DNA of 64,000 nucleotides from Gammaproteobacteria bacterium (lineage in GTDB: Bacteria > Pseudomonadota > Gammaproteobacteria > Xanthomonadales > Marinicellaceae), in contig JAUIGR010000007.1 of assembly GCA_030430025.1 (NCBI GenBank), forward strand, positions 28,277-92,276, in the 5' to 3' direction. Below the pieces are notes generated by a model. That model did no database searches. It was given only the letters and a program-made list of their open reading frames with translations, and was not told the DNA's origin. The position numbers were made by a program, and so were the translations under genes. The stretch's first letter is position 1, and the number at the start of each line of letters is the position of its first letter. Positions 35,501-44,665 of the stretch are shown piece by piece.

Positions 35501-35585
35501 CGACTTCAGTGGCCCTCACTCCTTGAGTTTGGGAAGATTGGCATCTCAATGGCGTGCTCAATTAGGTTTCCGTTTGGACTGGTAA
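32523..35585 (+). CDS. Oar-type TonB-dependent receptor with N-terminal Ig-like domain
   Basis: 1020 residues. Signal peptide (about 1-26, ending ALAQE), a carboxypeptidase-regulatory-like domain (about 30-115, SINGTIVDSEGNALADATVVV), a plug region (NLPTVDRDIQDYVRLDSRVN, GVNNRFNNISIDGVSIGDPFG), then an outer-membrane barrel ending RAQLGFRLDW. This is the Oar/OmpA-related group of TonB-dependent transporters. AGGTAAGG precedes the ATG by 8 nt. A Pho-box-like promoter lies about 180 bp upstream and the divergent neighbour is phoD, so it may import a phosphorylated substrate or a phosphatase product. Import is inferred from family and context. Confidence 0.88.
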   Translation: MKYLKKAKWVAAIALAVLLPVGVALAQETASSINGTIVDSEGNALADATVVVTHEPTGQKKTLTTNESGRYSARGLRVGGPYTIEVSRNGYAEAEENDIYIKLGEDRAIDAVLVEDAIALDTVKAVGVAAQSQTFNPDNMGSGSSISQELITNLPTVDRDIQDYVRLDSRVNLRDFGRGISVSGVNNRFNNISIDGVSIGDPFGLEAGGSPGLSQPFSLDTIEELNIQLSPYDVTLSNFTGANINAITKSGTNDFSGRVAGYFSNEDLQKDDSSDFTREVYSVSMGGPIIKDKLFFFLAYEKEEQTSLAPFTGVSDASIQAVADVARNVWGFEPGTSDAPSDAVTTEESVVLKLDWNINDYHRASFKYQNNEDSQPSYEEISNSNASLSSHWYTNDFENESFNINFYSDWTTNFSTEFRYSTSEFDKNPTNFAELPEIGVRVDDGTVWIGTEQNRHANSLNTKTDSLYLAGDWFLDEHQLTFGFDYKDEEIFNQYIRRAFGTYFFQSVDDFASGNHSDYRLAIGSDPNNPYPSADWSWSNLGLFVQDNWTVNDRLTLQYGFRYDKPDVDNKPRFNQEFTDTFGLPNNSVVDNGTFQPRFGFNYDMSDDLYMQLRGGVGLFTGGTPKVWLSNSYSQTGGDIISYRSGGADEDGVLFTPDPFNQPILVGNASQEISVLDPDFDIPTVIKSNIALDFELPWYGLVASTELEYIKNRDAIFYQNLNIGEPTAILPDGRPSYYQDPYNLDGDTAGAISGFGDIIYLTNTSKGDTKRATVSLELPQTEHWYAKASYTFTDSSEVSPGSSSTAYSNWSYDPNIDPNDATVFTSTYEIENAFTMVVNYQNMFFGDTITNIGLVWESRDGEPYSLTYGNDVNGDGAFSGNDLLYVPLPDEYVLTDPSLSGEFEDYLQSSGLAQYRGRIAPRNAFKAPRINQFDINVSQELPAWGPVRATLFFNIKNLGNMINKDWGQVYTGFYRGENGWDLDHIETDGTQVIDFSGPHSLSLGRLASQWRAQLGFRLDW

Positions 35586-35610
35586 TTTGAGTTGATATAA
35601 GTTTGTGTTA

Positions 35611-35637
35611 AAAGGCGGTCTTTGGGCCGCCTTTTTT
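35611..35637 (+). terminator. Rho-independent terminator after the Oar-type receptor
   Basis: Stem AAAGGCGG/CCGCCTTT with an 8-nt loop, followed by three further T residues, 25 nt after the stop codon. Confidence 0.9.
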
Positions 35638-35768
35638 ATGTAAAGCCAGATTTGCATGTTAGTCTACTGCCCGATAAGCCGATTGTTTTGAGTAGATGTA
35701 GTTGATGAATGGGTTGAAAGGTTTTTTTATTGGTGACCATGATAATGGTCGAATCAATGATTTGAAGG

Positions 35769-35796
35769 TTGCAAATAACAAAATGTGTAGTAAAAT
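35769..35796 (+). promoter_or_regulatory. promoter of the initiator tRNA operon
   Basis: TTGCAA (35769-35774), 16-nt spacer, TAAAAT (35791-35796), with the tRNA beginning 15 nt downstream. The -35 matches sigma-70 consensus at 4 of 6 positions. Confidence 0.55.
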
Positions 35797-35811
35797 GTGC
35801 CATCTTAATGA

Positions 35812-35888
<77 letters not shown>

Positions 35889-35906
35889 AATTATTGAAAA
35901 ATAATG

Positions 35907-35929
35907 AGGCTCCTTTGGGAGCCTTTTTT
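35907..35929 (+). terminator. hairpin with T-run between tRNA and rimP
   Basis: Stem GGCTCC/GGAGCC with a TTTG loop and six T residues, 19 nt after the tRNA. It would end most tRNA transcripts; read-through would feed the rimP operon, and the rimP ATG lies only 13 nt after the T-run. Confidence 0.85.
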
Positions 35930-35942
35930 GTTCCTGTCATTT

Positions 35943-36407
35943 ATGAAAGAAAAATTGCTGTCAGATCTTTTAAAGCCAGTCATTGAAGATATGGGATTTG
36001 TGTTTTGGGGCTTAGAATACATGCCTCAAAAGAATGGTGCTTTGATGAGGGTTTATATTGATTCACCAGAAGGTATTTCTGTAGATCATTGTGCAGATGT
36101 AAGTCGTGAAATATCAGCGGTGATGGATGTCGAAGATCCTATTAAAAGTGCCTACGTGCTTGAAGTTTCATCACCTGGCATGGATCGGGTTCTATTTAAT
36201 CGTCATCAGTTTGCCATGTATATAGGTAAGTCTGTACAAGTGAAATTGGCACAACCAGTGGACGGTGCCAGAAACGTCAAGGGAATAATTACCGAAATTG
36301 CTGAACAAAAAATCACAGTCAGTAATGAACAAAAAAGTTATCAATTCGATATTGATAATGTCATGAAAGCACGTTTGAAGCCGGTGTTGGATGGAGTGAA
36401 AAAATGA
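35943..36407 (+). CDS. rimP: ribosome maturation factor RimP
   Basis: About 154 residues, starting at ATG 35943. An upstream in-frame ATG (35904) falls before the terminator hairpin and is rejected. RimP is needed for 30S subunit maturation. Conserved stretches: DMGFVFWGLEYMPQKNG, RVYIDSPEGISVDHCADVSREISAVMD and YVLEVSSPGMDR. No Shine-Dalgarno is visible. It overlaps nusA by 4 nt. Confidence 0.94.
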   Translation: MKEKLLSDLLKPVIEDMGFVFWGLEYMPQKNGALMRVYIDSPEGISVDHCADVSREISAVMDVEDPIKSAYVLEVSSPGMDRVLFNRHQFAMYIGKSVQVKLAQPVDGARNVKGIITEIAEQKITVSNEQKSYQFDIDNVMKARLKPVLDGVKK

Positions 36408-37885
36408 GTAGAGAAATTTTGTATGTAGCAGAGGCCTTATCGAATGAAAAAGGTGTCAGTCCTGGAGTCATTTTTGAGGCTATTGAGTTGGCACTTGCTT
36501 CAGCTACCAAAAAAAAGCAGATGAAGGATATCGATGTTCGTGTGGACATCGATAGACATACTGGTAATTATGACAGTTACCGTCGGTGGATGGTCGTGGA
36601 TGATGAAGACTTTGAATCGGAAGACAAGCACATCTTGCTCAAAGATGCCTTAAAAAACAACCCTGAGGCACAAATAGGTGATGTGATAGAACAGGAAATG
36701 GAGTCTGTTGAATTTGGTCGAATTGCTGCACAGACTGCCAAGCAAGTGATTTTACAGAAAGTACGAGAAGCCGAACGTGAACAAGTTGTGGAACAGTACG
36801 AAGATCGGGTGGGAGAAGTGCTTTCAGGAATTGTGAAGCGATTTGAAAGAGGTCATATTTTTATTGATGTGGGCGGTGGAGTTGAAGCCATTGTTCCTCG
36901 TGAATATGGTATTCCTCGTGAAAAAGTGAAGCGCGGAGATCGTCTCAAAGGGTTGTTGGTAGAGGTTAATAAGTTTAATCGGGGGCCCATTCTGACCTTG
37001 TCTAGGAAAAGCCCTGAATTCATGATTGAATTATTTAAGATGGAAGTGCCTGAGATTTCACAAGGATTTTTGGAGTTAAAGGGCGCAGCCCGTGATCCTG
37101 GTCACAGAGCTAAGATTGCTGTATTTTCGCATGATAAAAAACTCGATCCAATAGGTGCTTGTGTTGGTATGCGAGGATCGAGAGTGACTTCAGTGGGTAA
37201 TGAACTGGGTAACGAACGAATAGATATTGTGTTATGGGATGAAAATCCGGCACAGTTCATTATCAATGCTATGGCGCCCGCCGAGATTGAATCCATTGTT
37301 GTGGATGAGGAAAATAATACCATCGATGTTGCTGTCAATGAGTCTCAATTATCTCAGGCTATTGGTCGAGGTGGACAGAATGTACGATTAGCCAGCGAGC
37401 TTACTGGTTGGAAAATCAATGTTTTGACACAAAAGCAAGCAGAAGAAAAAAGTGAAGCTGAAGCCATGGGTTTTGTCCGTGACTACGAAGAGAAGTTGGA
37501 TGTTGATGAAGACCTTGCTATTTTGTTAGTACAGGAAGGTTTTTCAACAATTGAAGAAATCGCTTATGTAGACAAGAGTGAGTTGTTAAACATTGAAGGG
37601 TTTGATGACGAGTTAGTTGATGAACTTCGTCAACGTGCCAGAGATGCCTTGTTGACACAAATGATTGCGAAAGAAGAGCAGTTAGAAGACAGTAAACCAG
37701 AAGAAGCCATGTTGAACCTTGAGCTGATGAATGATGCGCTGGCGTATAAATTAGCAGAAAAAGGAATCAGGACCAGAGATGATTTGGCTGAGTTAGCAAC
37801 AGACGAATTAATGGCATTGGTAGAGATTGAAGAGCAAGCAGCTTCTGATTTGATCATGGAAGCCCGACAACATTGGTTTGACTAA
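36404..37885 (+). CDS. nusA: transcription termination/antitermination factor NusA
   Basis: 493 residues (E. coli 495). Domains in order: N-terminal RNA-polymerase-binding domain (about 1-130), S1 (about 135-200), two KH domains (about 205-345, with DPIGACVGMRGSRV and QAIGRGGQNVRLA), and two C-terminal acidic helix-hairpin-helix repeats (about 360-420 and 435-493). It binds RNA polymerase and nascent RNA to control pausing, termination and antitermination. It overlaps rimP by 4 nt and precedes infB by 12 bp. Confidence 0.97.
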   Translation: MSREILYVAEALSNEKGVSPGVIFEAIELALASATKKKQMKDIDVRVDIDRHTGNYDSYRRWMVVDDEDFESEDKHILLKDALKNNPEAQIGDVIEQEMESVEFGRIAAQTAKQVILQKVREAEREQVVEQYEDRVGEVLSGIVKRFERGHIFIDVGGGVEAIVPREYGIPREKVKRGDRLKGLLVEVNKFNRGPILTLSRKSPEFMIELFKMEVPEISQGFLELKGAARDPGHRAKIAVFSHDKKLDPIGACVGMRGSRVTSVGNELGNERIDIVLWDENPAQFIINAMAPAEIESIVVDEENNTIDVAVNESQLSQAIGRGGQNVRLASELTGWKINVLTQKQAEEKSEAEAMGFVRDYEEKLDVDEDLAILLVQEGFSTIEEIAYVDKSELLNIEGFDDELVDELRQRARDALLTQMIAKEEQLEDSKPEEAMLNLELMNDALAYKLAEKGIRTRDDLAELATDELMALVEIEEQAASDLIMEARQHWFD

Positions 37886-37897
37886 TGGGAGAATGAA

Positions 37898-40534
37898 ATG
37901 TCTGAAGAAACCGTAAAACATTTAGCCGAAGCACTGGGAATTACGACTGATAAGTTATTAGGCCAATTAAGAAGTGCGGGTATTGTTGCCCAGAATGAAG
38001 CTGATGTCATCAGCAAAGAAGACAAAATGAAGCTTCTAGATTTTTTGCGAGGGTCCCATGGTAAAGAAAAGAAAAGTTTATCTCCACGCAAAAAAGTCGT
38101 TTTGAAACGCAAATCCAAAGAGGTGTTGAAAGTTTCAAGTAATACGGCGGGCATGAGTAAAACCAAAAGAATTAATATAGAGGTTAAAAAGAAGAAAATC
38201 GTTACAGGTCCATCCGCTGATGAGTTAGCTGAAATTGAAAAAGAACGTTTGGCAGCTCAACAAGCGCTTGAAGAACGCAGAAGTCAGTTAGAAGCTGAGG
38301 AAGCTGCTAAAGAAGCAATAGTGAAAGCTGCTGAAGAGCAAGCTAAAAAAGAGCAGCAGGCAGAAGAAAAGGCATCTGATGAGATAGACATTGTTGAAGT
38401 ATCAGAGAACGATACAGAAACTGTTGAGCAAGAACTGGTTGATGATGGTAATGTGGAGGAAGAAAGTAATACGACTTCTGTTGTTGATGAAGATACAGAG
38501 GAAACAGAGCAACAGCGTCGTCATGATCGAATGGTCGAACAACAGGTTCAAAAAGCGATTGCTGAACGAGCTAATCGCAAAAAAGCCAGTCAAGAACGAT
38601 CAGCGAGAAAGTCTGAAAAAGGTCGAGATGATCGTAAAAAAGAGCAACAAGATAAAGCATTATATAGCAGGAAACAATTACATGTTAAAGGTAATTTAAA
38701 AGACAAAAAGTCGACACGTGTCTCGACAAAACCGGCAGAACATGGTTTTCAAAAGCCAACAGCACCTGTGGTTAGATCAATTGAAGTTCCTGAACATTTA
38801 ACTGTAGGTGATTTAGCAAATGAGTTAAAGATCAAGTCATCAGAAATTATCAAAGAACTGATGAAAATGGGGATGATGGTGACTATCAATCAGCCTTTAG
38901 ACCAAGAAACAGCGATTCTTGTGACAGAGGAATTGGGACATCAGGCCATTGCAGCAGTTCAAAAGTCTAAAGCAGAACAGCTAAAAGAGGAAGCTACACA
39001 TACAGCAGATGATGAGAATGCCGTGATCAGGCCACCTGTGGTGACAGTGATGGGCCATGTTGATCATGGTAAAACATCATTACTTGACTATATTAGAGAG
39101 ACTAAAGTAACAGATAAGGAAGCTGGTGGCATTACACAGCATATAGGAGCCTATCATGTGACCACAGACAGAGGTGTTATTTCGTTTATTGACACACCAG
39201 GTCATGCCGCGTTTACAGCAATGCGAGCTCGTGGTGCACAAGTAACAGATATTGTCATCTTGGTCGTGGCTGCTAATGATGGTGTGATGCCGCAAACCAA
39301 AGAAGGTATAGAACATGCCAGAGCTGCTGACGTGCCGCTGATTGTTGCTGTTAATAAAATTGATTTGGAAGAAGCTAATGTGGAGCGAGTCAAACAGGAT
39401 TTAGCTGGTTTGGAAGTGGTTCCAGAAGACTGGGGTGGCGATATTCAGTTTGTTGAAGTTTCTGCTAAAACTGGTCAAGGGATTGATGACTTGCTTGATG
39501 CTGTGAGTCTACAAGCTGAAGTAATGGAGCTCAAGGCGGTGGCAGATACATCGGCATCAGGTATTGTCGTAGAATCATCATTAGATAAAGGGCGAGGTCC
39601 TGTGGCTACAGTCTTAGTTAAATCAGGAACACTCAAAAAAGGAGATATGATTCTGTGTGGAGAACAATTTGGTCGGATCAGAAGTTTGATTGATGAAAAT
39701 GGTAAAGAAATCAAGAGTGCAGGTCCTTCTATTCCAGCAGTTGTTCTTGGGCTTTCGGGCGTTCCTATTGCTGGCGATGAATTCATGGTAGTCAAAGGCA
39801 AAAAACAGGCCAGAGATGCAGCCCAAGAGAATCGTGAGCGTCAACGAGAAGAGCGTTTGAAACGTCAACAAGCTGCCAAGTTGGAAAATCTGATGTCTCA
39901 GATGGGACAGGAAGAAAAGCTCAACGTCAACTTGTTGGTTAAGGCTGATGTTCAGGGTTCTGTTGAAGCATTGAAAGAATCATTGGAAAAAATTTCGAAT
40001 GAAGAAGTTAATGTCAAAGTCATTTCTTCAGGTGTTGGTGGTATTACCAGTGCTGATGCACAATTGGCTGCCGCCTCGAGTGCCATTATTATCGGCTTTA
40101 ATGTTCGTGCTGATAAATCAGCGCGTGATATCATCAAGGAAAATGATTTGGATTTACACTATTTCAGTATCATTTATGAAGCGATTGACCAGGTGAAGGC
40201 AGCCGTTACCGGTGCTTTGGGTACCGAAATTAAGGAGCAAATTATTGGTACGGCTGAGGTACGTGATGTCTTTAGATCATCCAAATTTGGCACCATTGCT
40301 GGTTGTCTGGTGTTCGAGGGTGTCGTCAAACGCAATAACCCGATCCGTGTTTTACGTGATAATGTAGTCATTTTTGAGGGTGAACTTGAATCATTACGTC
40401 GTCACAAAGATGATGTCAATGAAGTTCAATCTGGAACTGAATGTGGTGTAGGCGTTAAAATGTATAAAGATGTTCAACCGGGCGATCAAATAGAGTGTTT
40501 TGAGCGCATAGAGGTTCAAAAAACCTTGGATTGA
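37898..40534 (+). CDS. infB: translation initiation factor IF-2
   Basis: 878 residues (E. coli 890). The N-terminal IF2N domain (about 1-52) is followed by a long charged Glu/Lys/Ala linker (about 90-290), a second IF2N-type domain (about 295-345), the GTPase domain with [17 protein letters not shown] and NKIDLEEAN, and domains II-IV at the C terminus, with [21 protein letters not shown] near the end. GTP-dependent delivery of initiator tRNA to the 30S subunit; encoded with the initiator tRNA of this locus. GGGAG lies 7 nt before the ATG. Confidence 0.97.
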   Translation: MSEETVKHLAEALGITTDKLLGQLRSAGIVAQNEADVISKEDKMKLLDFLRGSHGKEKKSLSPRKKVVLKRKSKEVLKVSSNTAGMSKTKRINIEVKKKKIVTGPSADELAEIEKERLAAQQALEERRSQLEAEEAAKEAIVKAAEEQAKKEQQAEEKASDEIDIVEVSENDTETVEQELVDDGNVEEESNTTSVVDEDTEETEQQRRHDRMVEQQVQKAIAERANRKKASQERSARKSEKGRDDRKKEQQDKALYSRKQLHVKGNLKDKKSTRVSTKPAEHGFQKPTAPVVRSIEVPEHLTVGDLANELKIKSSEIIKELMKMGMMVTINQPLDQETAILVTEELGHQAIAAVQKSKAEQLKEEATHTADDENAVIRPPVVTVMGHVDHGKTSLLDYIRETKVTDKEAGGITQHIGAYHVTTDRGVISFIDTPGHAAFTAMRARGAQVTDIVILVVAANDGVMPQTKEGIEHARAADVPLIVAVNKIDLEEANVERVKQDLAGLEVVPEDWGGDIQFVEVSAKTGQGIDDLLDAVSLQAEVMELKAVADTSASGIVVESSLDKGRGPVATVLVKSGTLKKGDMILCGEQFGRIRSLIDENGKEIKSAGPSIPAVVLGLSGVPIAGDEFMVVKGKKQARDAAQENRERQREERLKRQQAAKLENLMSQMGQEEKLNVNLLVKADVQGSVEALKESLEKISNEEVNVKVISSGVGGITSADAQLAAASSAIIIGFNVRADKSARDIIKENDLDLHYFSIIYEAIDQVKAAVTGALGTEIKEQIIGTAEVRDVFRSSKFGTIAGCLVFEGVVKRNNPIRVLRDNVVIFEGELESLRRHKDDVNEVQSGTECGVGVKMYKDVQPGDQIECFERIEVQKTLD

Positions 40535-40550
40535 ATGAACTATAGTAGAT

Positions 40551-40922
40551 ATGGGATACCGTGATTTTAAAAGAAGTGATCGTGTGGCGGCGCAAATGCG
40601 CCGCACTTTGGCGATTGCTATCCATCAAAACTTACCAGATGAAGACACATCTTTTATTACTATATCTGATGTCGAGGTGACTCGAGACTTGTCTGTAGCC
40701 AAAGTTTTTATCAATACTTTGGATCCCAGTCAAGAAAAGCTGGCTTTAAAAACCTTGCGTCTTAATGCCAAACAATTACGTCATGTGATAGCTCGTCAAT
40801 TGAACAGCCGCAAAGTACCTGAGCTGCGGTTTCAATATGATGCTTCATTAGAGTATGGTCAAAAAATTGAACATCTGATTCAAAAGGCAAGGGCCTCTGA
40901 CCCGAAGTTTGACGAAGAATAA
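40551..40922 (+). CDS. rbfA: 30S ribosome-binding factor RbfA
   Basis: 123 residues with the single KH-like fold of RbfA: RSDRVAAQMRRTLAIAI, ISDVEVTRDLSVAKVFIN and RQLNSRKVPELRFQYDASLEYGQ. It binds 16S rRNA during late 30S maturation and cold adaptation. 16 bp after infB, 5 bp before truB. Confidence 0.95.
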   Translation: MGYRDFKRSDRVAAQMRRTLAIAIHQNLPDEDTSFITISDVEVTRDLSVAKVFINTLDPSQEKLALKTLRLNAKQLRHVIARQLNSRKVPELRFQYDASLEYGQKIEHLIQKARASDPKFDEE

Positions 40923-40927
40923 CGATC

Positions 40928-41863
40928 ATGGCGCAAAAAGTTTCGCGCAAAAAGAGTTATCCAGATTTGCATGGTATTGTCTTATTGGATAAACCTAAAG
41001 GCATTTCATCCAATCAGGCATTACAAAAGGTCAGGCATTTATTTCAAGCCAAAAAAGCAGGTCATACAGGTAATTTAGATCCGATGGCTACGGGATTGCT
41101 TCCTTGTTGTTTTGGTGATGCGACCAAAGTGGCTCATTTATTGATTAATTCGGATAAAACATATATAGCCCGTTGTGTTCTTGGTAAACAGACAGACACA
41201 GGTGACGCTACTGGCAAGACAGTAGCAGAACATGTTGTTACGGCATTAAGCGATGAAGAAATAAAGGCAGCAACACAGCGCTTCACTGGTGAAATAGAGC
41301 AAATACCTCCCATGTATTCTGCTCTCAACCACAACGGACAAAGACTCTATAAGCTGGCCAGACAAGGTAAGGAAGTGGAGCGACCTGCGAGAAAAGTCAC
41401 CGTTCACAGTTTCAAAATGATTGATAATGCTGCCAATTATATCGACTTTGAAATCCGGGTATCTAAGGGCACTTATATCAGAACTTTATTGGAAGATTTT
41501 GCTAAAGATTGTGGCACAGTGGCCCATATGTCGGCATTACATCGCACTCAATCAGGTATTATTTCTGGTCAACATATGAAAACGTTGGATGAGTTACAAG
41601 CCTTGAATAATCGGTCTCAATACATAATGCCTATGGATGCAGTACTGATAGAGTATCCCCGGATATTACTGACAAAACAGCAATCTCAAGATCTTATTCA
41701 TGGTAAGGTGGTTGGACACCAAGGAAAGCAAGGTTTGTATCGTTTATATGATGATGACCATAGATTCCTGGGGTTGGGAACAGTGGACCAGCAGCAATTG
41801 AAGGTCAAACGGTTGTTTTTGAAATCATATCTAGCGATAAAAAATAAAAGCGCAATTTCTTGA
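40928..41863 (+). CDS. truB: tRNA pseudouridine-55 synthase
   Basis: 311 residues (E. coli 314). Forms pseudouridine 55 in the T-loop of most tRNAs. GIVLLDKPKGISSNQAL and the catalytic motif HTGNLDPMATGLL (Asp near 48) are intact, followed by IPPMYSALNHNGQRLYKLAR and SKGTYIRTLLEDFAKDCG. A C-terminal PUA-like domain covers about 250-305. The rpsO promoter starts inside its stop codon region. Confidence 0.97.
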   Translation: MAQKVSRKKSYPDLHGIVLLDKPKGISSNQALQKVRHLFQAKKAGHTGNLDPMATGLLPCCFGDATKVAHLLINSDKTYIARCVLGKQTDTGDATGKTVAEHVVTALSDEEIKAATQRFTGEIEQIPPMYSALNHNGQRLYKLARQGKEVERPARKVTVHSFKMIDNAANYIDFEIRVSKGTYIRTLLEDFAKDCGTVAHMSALHRTQSGIISGQHMKTLDELQALNNRSQYIMPMDAVLIEYPRILLTKQQSQDLIHGKVVGHQGKQGLYRLYDDDHRFLGLGTVDQQQLKVKRLFLKSYLAIKNKSAIS

Positions 41864-41888
41864 GTTTAAACGACTCAACGATTAGAAT
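41860..41888 (+). promoter_or_regulatory. rpsO promoter
   Basis: TTGAGT (41860-41865), 17-nt spacer, TAGAAT (41883-41888): a good sigma-70 promoter that overlaps the truB stop codon. The -35 is one arm of a small inverted repeat TTGAGT/ACTCAA. The roughly 90-nt leader holds GGATC/GATCC (41951-41955, 41962-41966), possibly part of an S15 autoregulatory structure. Confidence 0.65.
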
Positions 41889-41983
41889 ACGCGCATTTTA
41901 AGCACTGACAGGTTCGAGGGTCTGACGGCTTGTCGGTAATATCAATAAACGGATCGGTTTAGATCCCTTCAACGAGAGATAAG

Positions 41984-42250
41984 ATGATTACAGTTGAACA
42001 AAGACAAACAATTATTGCTGATTATAAAACCAGTGACAGTGACACCGGTTCTCCAGAAGTTCAAGTGGCTTTATTGACTGCTCGAATTAATAATTTGACA
42101 GAGCATTTCAAAACACACAAAAAAGACAAACATTCAAGACGTGGTTTGATCAAACTGATCAACCAACGCCGTAAATTGCTGGCTTATGTTAAACGCGAAG
42201 ATGGTGAGCGTTACCAAAACCTCATCAAACGTCTTGGCTTGAGACGATAA
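41984..42250 (+). CDS. rpsO: 30S ribosomal protein S15
   Basis: 88 residues, the standard length. Typical S15 sequence: [44 protein letters not shown], with basic C terminus LIKRLGLRR. Binds the central domain of 16S rRNA. It has its own promoter and a terminator before pnp, as in E. coli. Confidence 0.98.
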   Translation: MITVEQRQTIIADYKTSDSDTGSPEVQVALLTARINNLTEHFKTHKKDKHSRRGLIKLINQRRKLLAYVKREDGERYQNLIKRLGLRR

Positions 42251-42260
42251 GATTGGCTCA

Positions 42261-42286
42261 AAACCCGCACTAGCTGCGGGTTTTTT
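42261..42286 (+). terminator. rpsO terminator (leaky into pnp)
   Basis: Nine-bp stem AAACCCGCA/TGCGGGTTT with loop CTAGC and a T-run ending at 42286. In E. coli the equivalent terminator allows partial read-through to pnp. Confidence 0.9.
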
Positions 42287-42313
42287 GTATCTGTCCATGG
42301 GGGTAGATCAATG

Positions 42314-42333
42314 GCATTATCAAGGGGTGATGC
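42314..42333 (+). promoter_or_regulatory. pnp leader hairpin, possible RNase III site
   Basis: Eight-bp stem GCATTATC/GGTGATGC (with G-T pairs) and loop AAGG in the 98-nt leader of pnp. E. coli pnp is autoregulated through RNase III cleavage of a leader stem; this one is shorter, so the equivalence is tentative. Confidence 0.35.
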
Positions 42334-42384
42334 TGGTAGAAACATTATAGAACGGGCCAAAAAAGTAGGTCAGGAAAGAAATAA

Positions 42385-44493
42385 GTGAACAAAATTACCA
42401 AACAATTTCAGTACGGAAATCACACCGTTATCTTAGAAACAGGACAGGTGGCTCGCCAAGCTACCGGTGCAGTCAAAATTACCATGGGTGATACAGTCGT
42501 ACTAGTAACTGTTGTTGGCAAGAAAGAAGCCGACCCTAATCAAGGGTTTTTCCCATTAACGGTCAACTATCAAGAAAAATTTTATGCCTCCGGTATGATT
42601 CCTGGAGGTTTTTTTAAACGAGAAGGTCGACCAACGGAAAGGGAAACACTGATTTGTCGTTTAATTGATAGACCTATTAGACCTTTATTCCCTGATGGTT
42701 TTAAAAATGAAGTACAGATTATTGCTACAGTGATGTCTTACAGCAAAGAAGTTGAATCAGACATTCCTGCCATGATCGGCACTTCAGCTGCATTGGCAAT
42801 TTCAGGTATTCCCTTTAATGGCCCTATTGGTGCAGCGCGTGTTGGTTATACTGATGGTGATTATGTTTTGAATCCAGGGTTGGAAGAGATTGCCAAGTCG
42901 CAACTAGACTTGGTTGTTGCTGGTACCAAAGACGCTGTTTTGATGGTTGAGTCAGAGGCTGACCTTTTGAGTGAGGATGTGATGTTGGGTGCTGTGATGT
43001 TTGGTCATGAGCAGATGCAAAATGCCATTCAAGCCATCAATGAATTTGCCGCAGAAGCAGCTAAGCCTGTTTGGGAATGGGAAGCACCAGAAATTAACAA
43101 CGATTTGCTGGATGCGATTCGCATCGAATTTGGTAAACAAATTGAAACAGCTTTTGCCAATCAGGAAAAAGAAGCTCGATACAATGCGCTTGCTGAAATG
43201 CGTGCTGCTGTGATTGAACATTTTTGTCCAGAAGATGCTGAAGAATGGGAATACGAGCCTAAAGAAGTGGCAACTTTAGTCAGCAAATTGGAAAAAGCGC
43301 ATGTACGAGATAAAATCATTTCTGGCGCCAAGCGGATAGATGGTCGAGATAAAGATCAAGTGCGTGCTATCAGTGTTGAAGTAGGTTTACTTCCTCGTGT
43401 TCACGGTTCTGCATTGTTCACACGTGGTGAAACACAAGCCATTGTAGCAACAACATTAGGTACTGGTCGTGATGCACAGCTGATTGATGGTATTGAGGGA
43501 GAAACCAAAGATGATTTCATGTTGCATTATAACTTTCCTCCCTTTTGTGTTGGTGAGGCGGGATTCATGGGTGGACCGAAACGCCGAGAAATCGGTCATG
43601 GCCGTTTAGCTAAACGAGGCTTATTAGCGGTGATGCCATCAGAAGAAGAATTCCCTTATGTTAAACGAGTGGTTTCTGAAATTACTGAGTCAAATGGTTC
43701 CAGTTCTATGGCTTCTGTCTGTGGCTCATCTTTATCGATGATGGATGCAGGAGTGCCTTTGAAAGCACCAGTGGCTGGTATTGCAATGGGTTTGATTAAA
43801 GAAGGTGATGATTTTGCTGTACTCTCCGATATTTTAGGCGATGAAGATCATCTTGGTGATATGGATTTCAAAGTAGCGGGTACCGAAAGTGGTATTTCTG
43901 CTTTACAAATGGACATCAAAATTGAAGGTATCACCAAGGAAATTATGGAGATAGCATTAAAACAGGCGACAGCAGGCCGTAATTTCATATTGGGTGAAAT
44001 GAATAAAGTGATTTCTTCTCCGCGTCAAGAAATGTCAGCTTATGCTCCTCGTTTGGAAACCATTCGGGTCAATCCTGAAAAGATTCGTGATATTATCGGT
44101 AAAGGTGGAGCAACCATACGAGCGTTAACAGAAGAAACAAATACCACCATTGATATCACAGATGATGGTATTGTCACCATTGCGGCTATTAATCAGGAAG
44201 ACTCAGATGCGGCGAAAAAGCGCATTGAGGATTTGACTGCTGAGGTTGAAGTCGGTGCAGTTTACGAAGGCAAAGTAGTTAAAATTATGGACTTTGGTGC
44301 TTTTGTTAATTTGTTGCCAGGTCAGGATGGTATGGTACACATTTCTGAAATTTGTCATGAGCGAGTGGCTAAGGTCACAGATAAAATGACAGAAGGTGAT
44401 GTGGTTAAAGTCAAGGTATTGGAAATTGATAAACAAGGTCGGATTCGATTATCCATGAAAGCTTTGGAACCTAAACCAGAGAAAAAAGATTAA
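42385..44493 (+). CDS. pnp: polyribonucleotide nucleotidyltransferase (PNPase)
   Basis: 702 residues (E. coli 711), GTG start with AGGA 9 nt upstream. Phosphorolytic 3'-5' exoribonuclease of the degradosome. Two RNase PH domains (about 10-210 and 315-545) flank a helical domain; [22 protein letters not shown] and [22 protein letters not shown] mark the active domain, followed by KH ([18 protein letters not shown]) and S1 ([20 protein letters not shown]). It ends the translation operon. Confidence 0.97.
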   Translation: MNKITKQFQYGNHTVILETGQVARQATGAVKITMGDTVVLVTVVGKKEADPNQGFFPLTVNYQEKFYASGMIPGGFFKREGRPTERETLICRLIDRPIRPLFPDGFKNEVQIIATVMSYSKEVESDIPAMIGTSAALAISGIPFNGPIGAARVGYTDGDYVLNPGLEEIAKSQLDLVVAGTKDAVLMVESEADLLSEDVMLGAVMFGHEQMQNAIQAINEFAAEAAKPVWEWEAPEINNDLLDAIRIEFGKQIETAFANQEKEARYNALAEMRAAVIEHFCPEDAEEWEYEPKEVATLVSKLEKAHVRDKIISGAKRIDGRDKDQVRAISVEVGLLPRVHGSALFTRGETQAIVATTLGTGRDAQLIDGIEGETKDDFMLHYNFPPFCVGEAGFMGGPKRREIGHGRLAKRGLLAVMPSEEEFPYVKRVVSEITESNGSSSMASVCGSSLSMMDAGVPLKAPVAGIAMGLIKEGDDFAVLSDILGDEDHLGDMDFKVAGTESGISALQMDIKIEGITKEIMEIALKQATAGRNFILGEMNKVISSPRQEMSAYAPRLETIRVNPEKIRDIIGKGGATIRALTEETNTTIDITDDGIVTIAAINQEDSDAAKKRIEDLTAEVEVGAVYEGKVVKIMDFGAFVNLLPGQDGMVHISEICHERVAKVTDKMTEGDVVKVKVLEIDKQGRIRLSMKALEPKPEKKD

Positions 44494-44550
44494 GTCGCCT
44501 AATATATTAGTAGTAGCGACATTTGATCTTTAGACAACAGTCCTGTTAAC

Positions 44551-44600
44551 GAGTCAATCCTGAAAAAGTCCGTCCTGGACTTTTTCAGGTTCGGCTAACT
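44551..44600. repeat. dispersed palindromic repeat, copy B, also bidirectional terminator
   Basis: The best-preserved copy: 13-bp perfect stem CCTGAAAAAGTCC (44559-44571) / GGACTTTTTCAGG (44577-44589) with a 5-nt loop, preceded by GAGTCAAT and followed by TTCGGCTAACT. It lies between the convergent pnp and M3 peptidase genes and probably terminates both. Confidence 0.7.
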
Positions 44601-44665
44601 ATAAAGGTCGTTTGAAAAAGGAAAGGTTCGTTCTTAAACTTTTCATTTTTCTGTCCCTCATCGTT

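Noticed and set aside
38040..38740. Charged repetitive region as a separate coiled-coil gene
   Set aside because: It is the natural linker of IF-2, in frame with intact domains on both sides.
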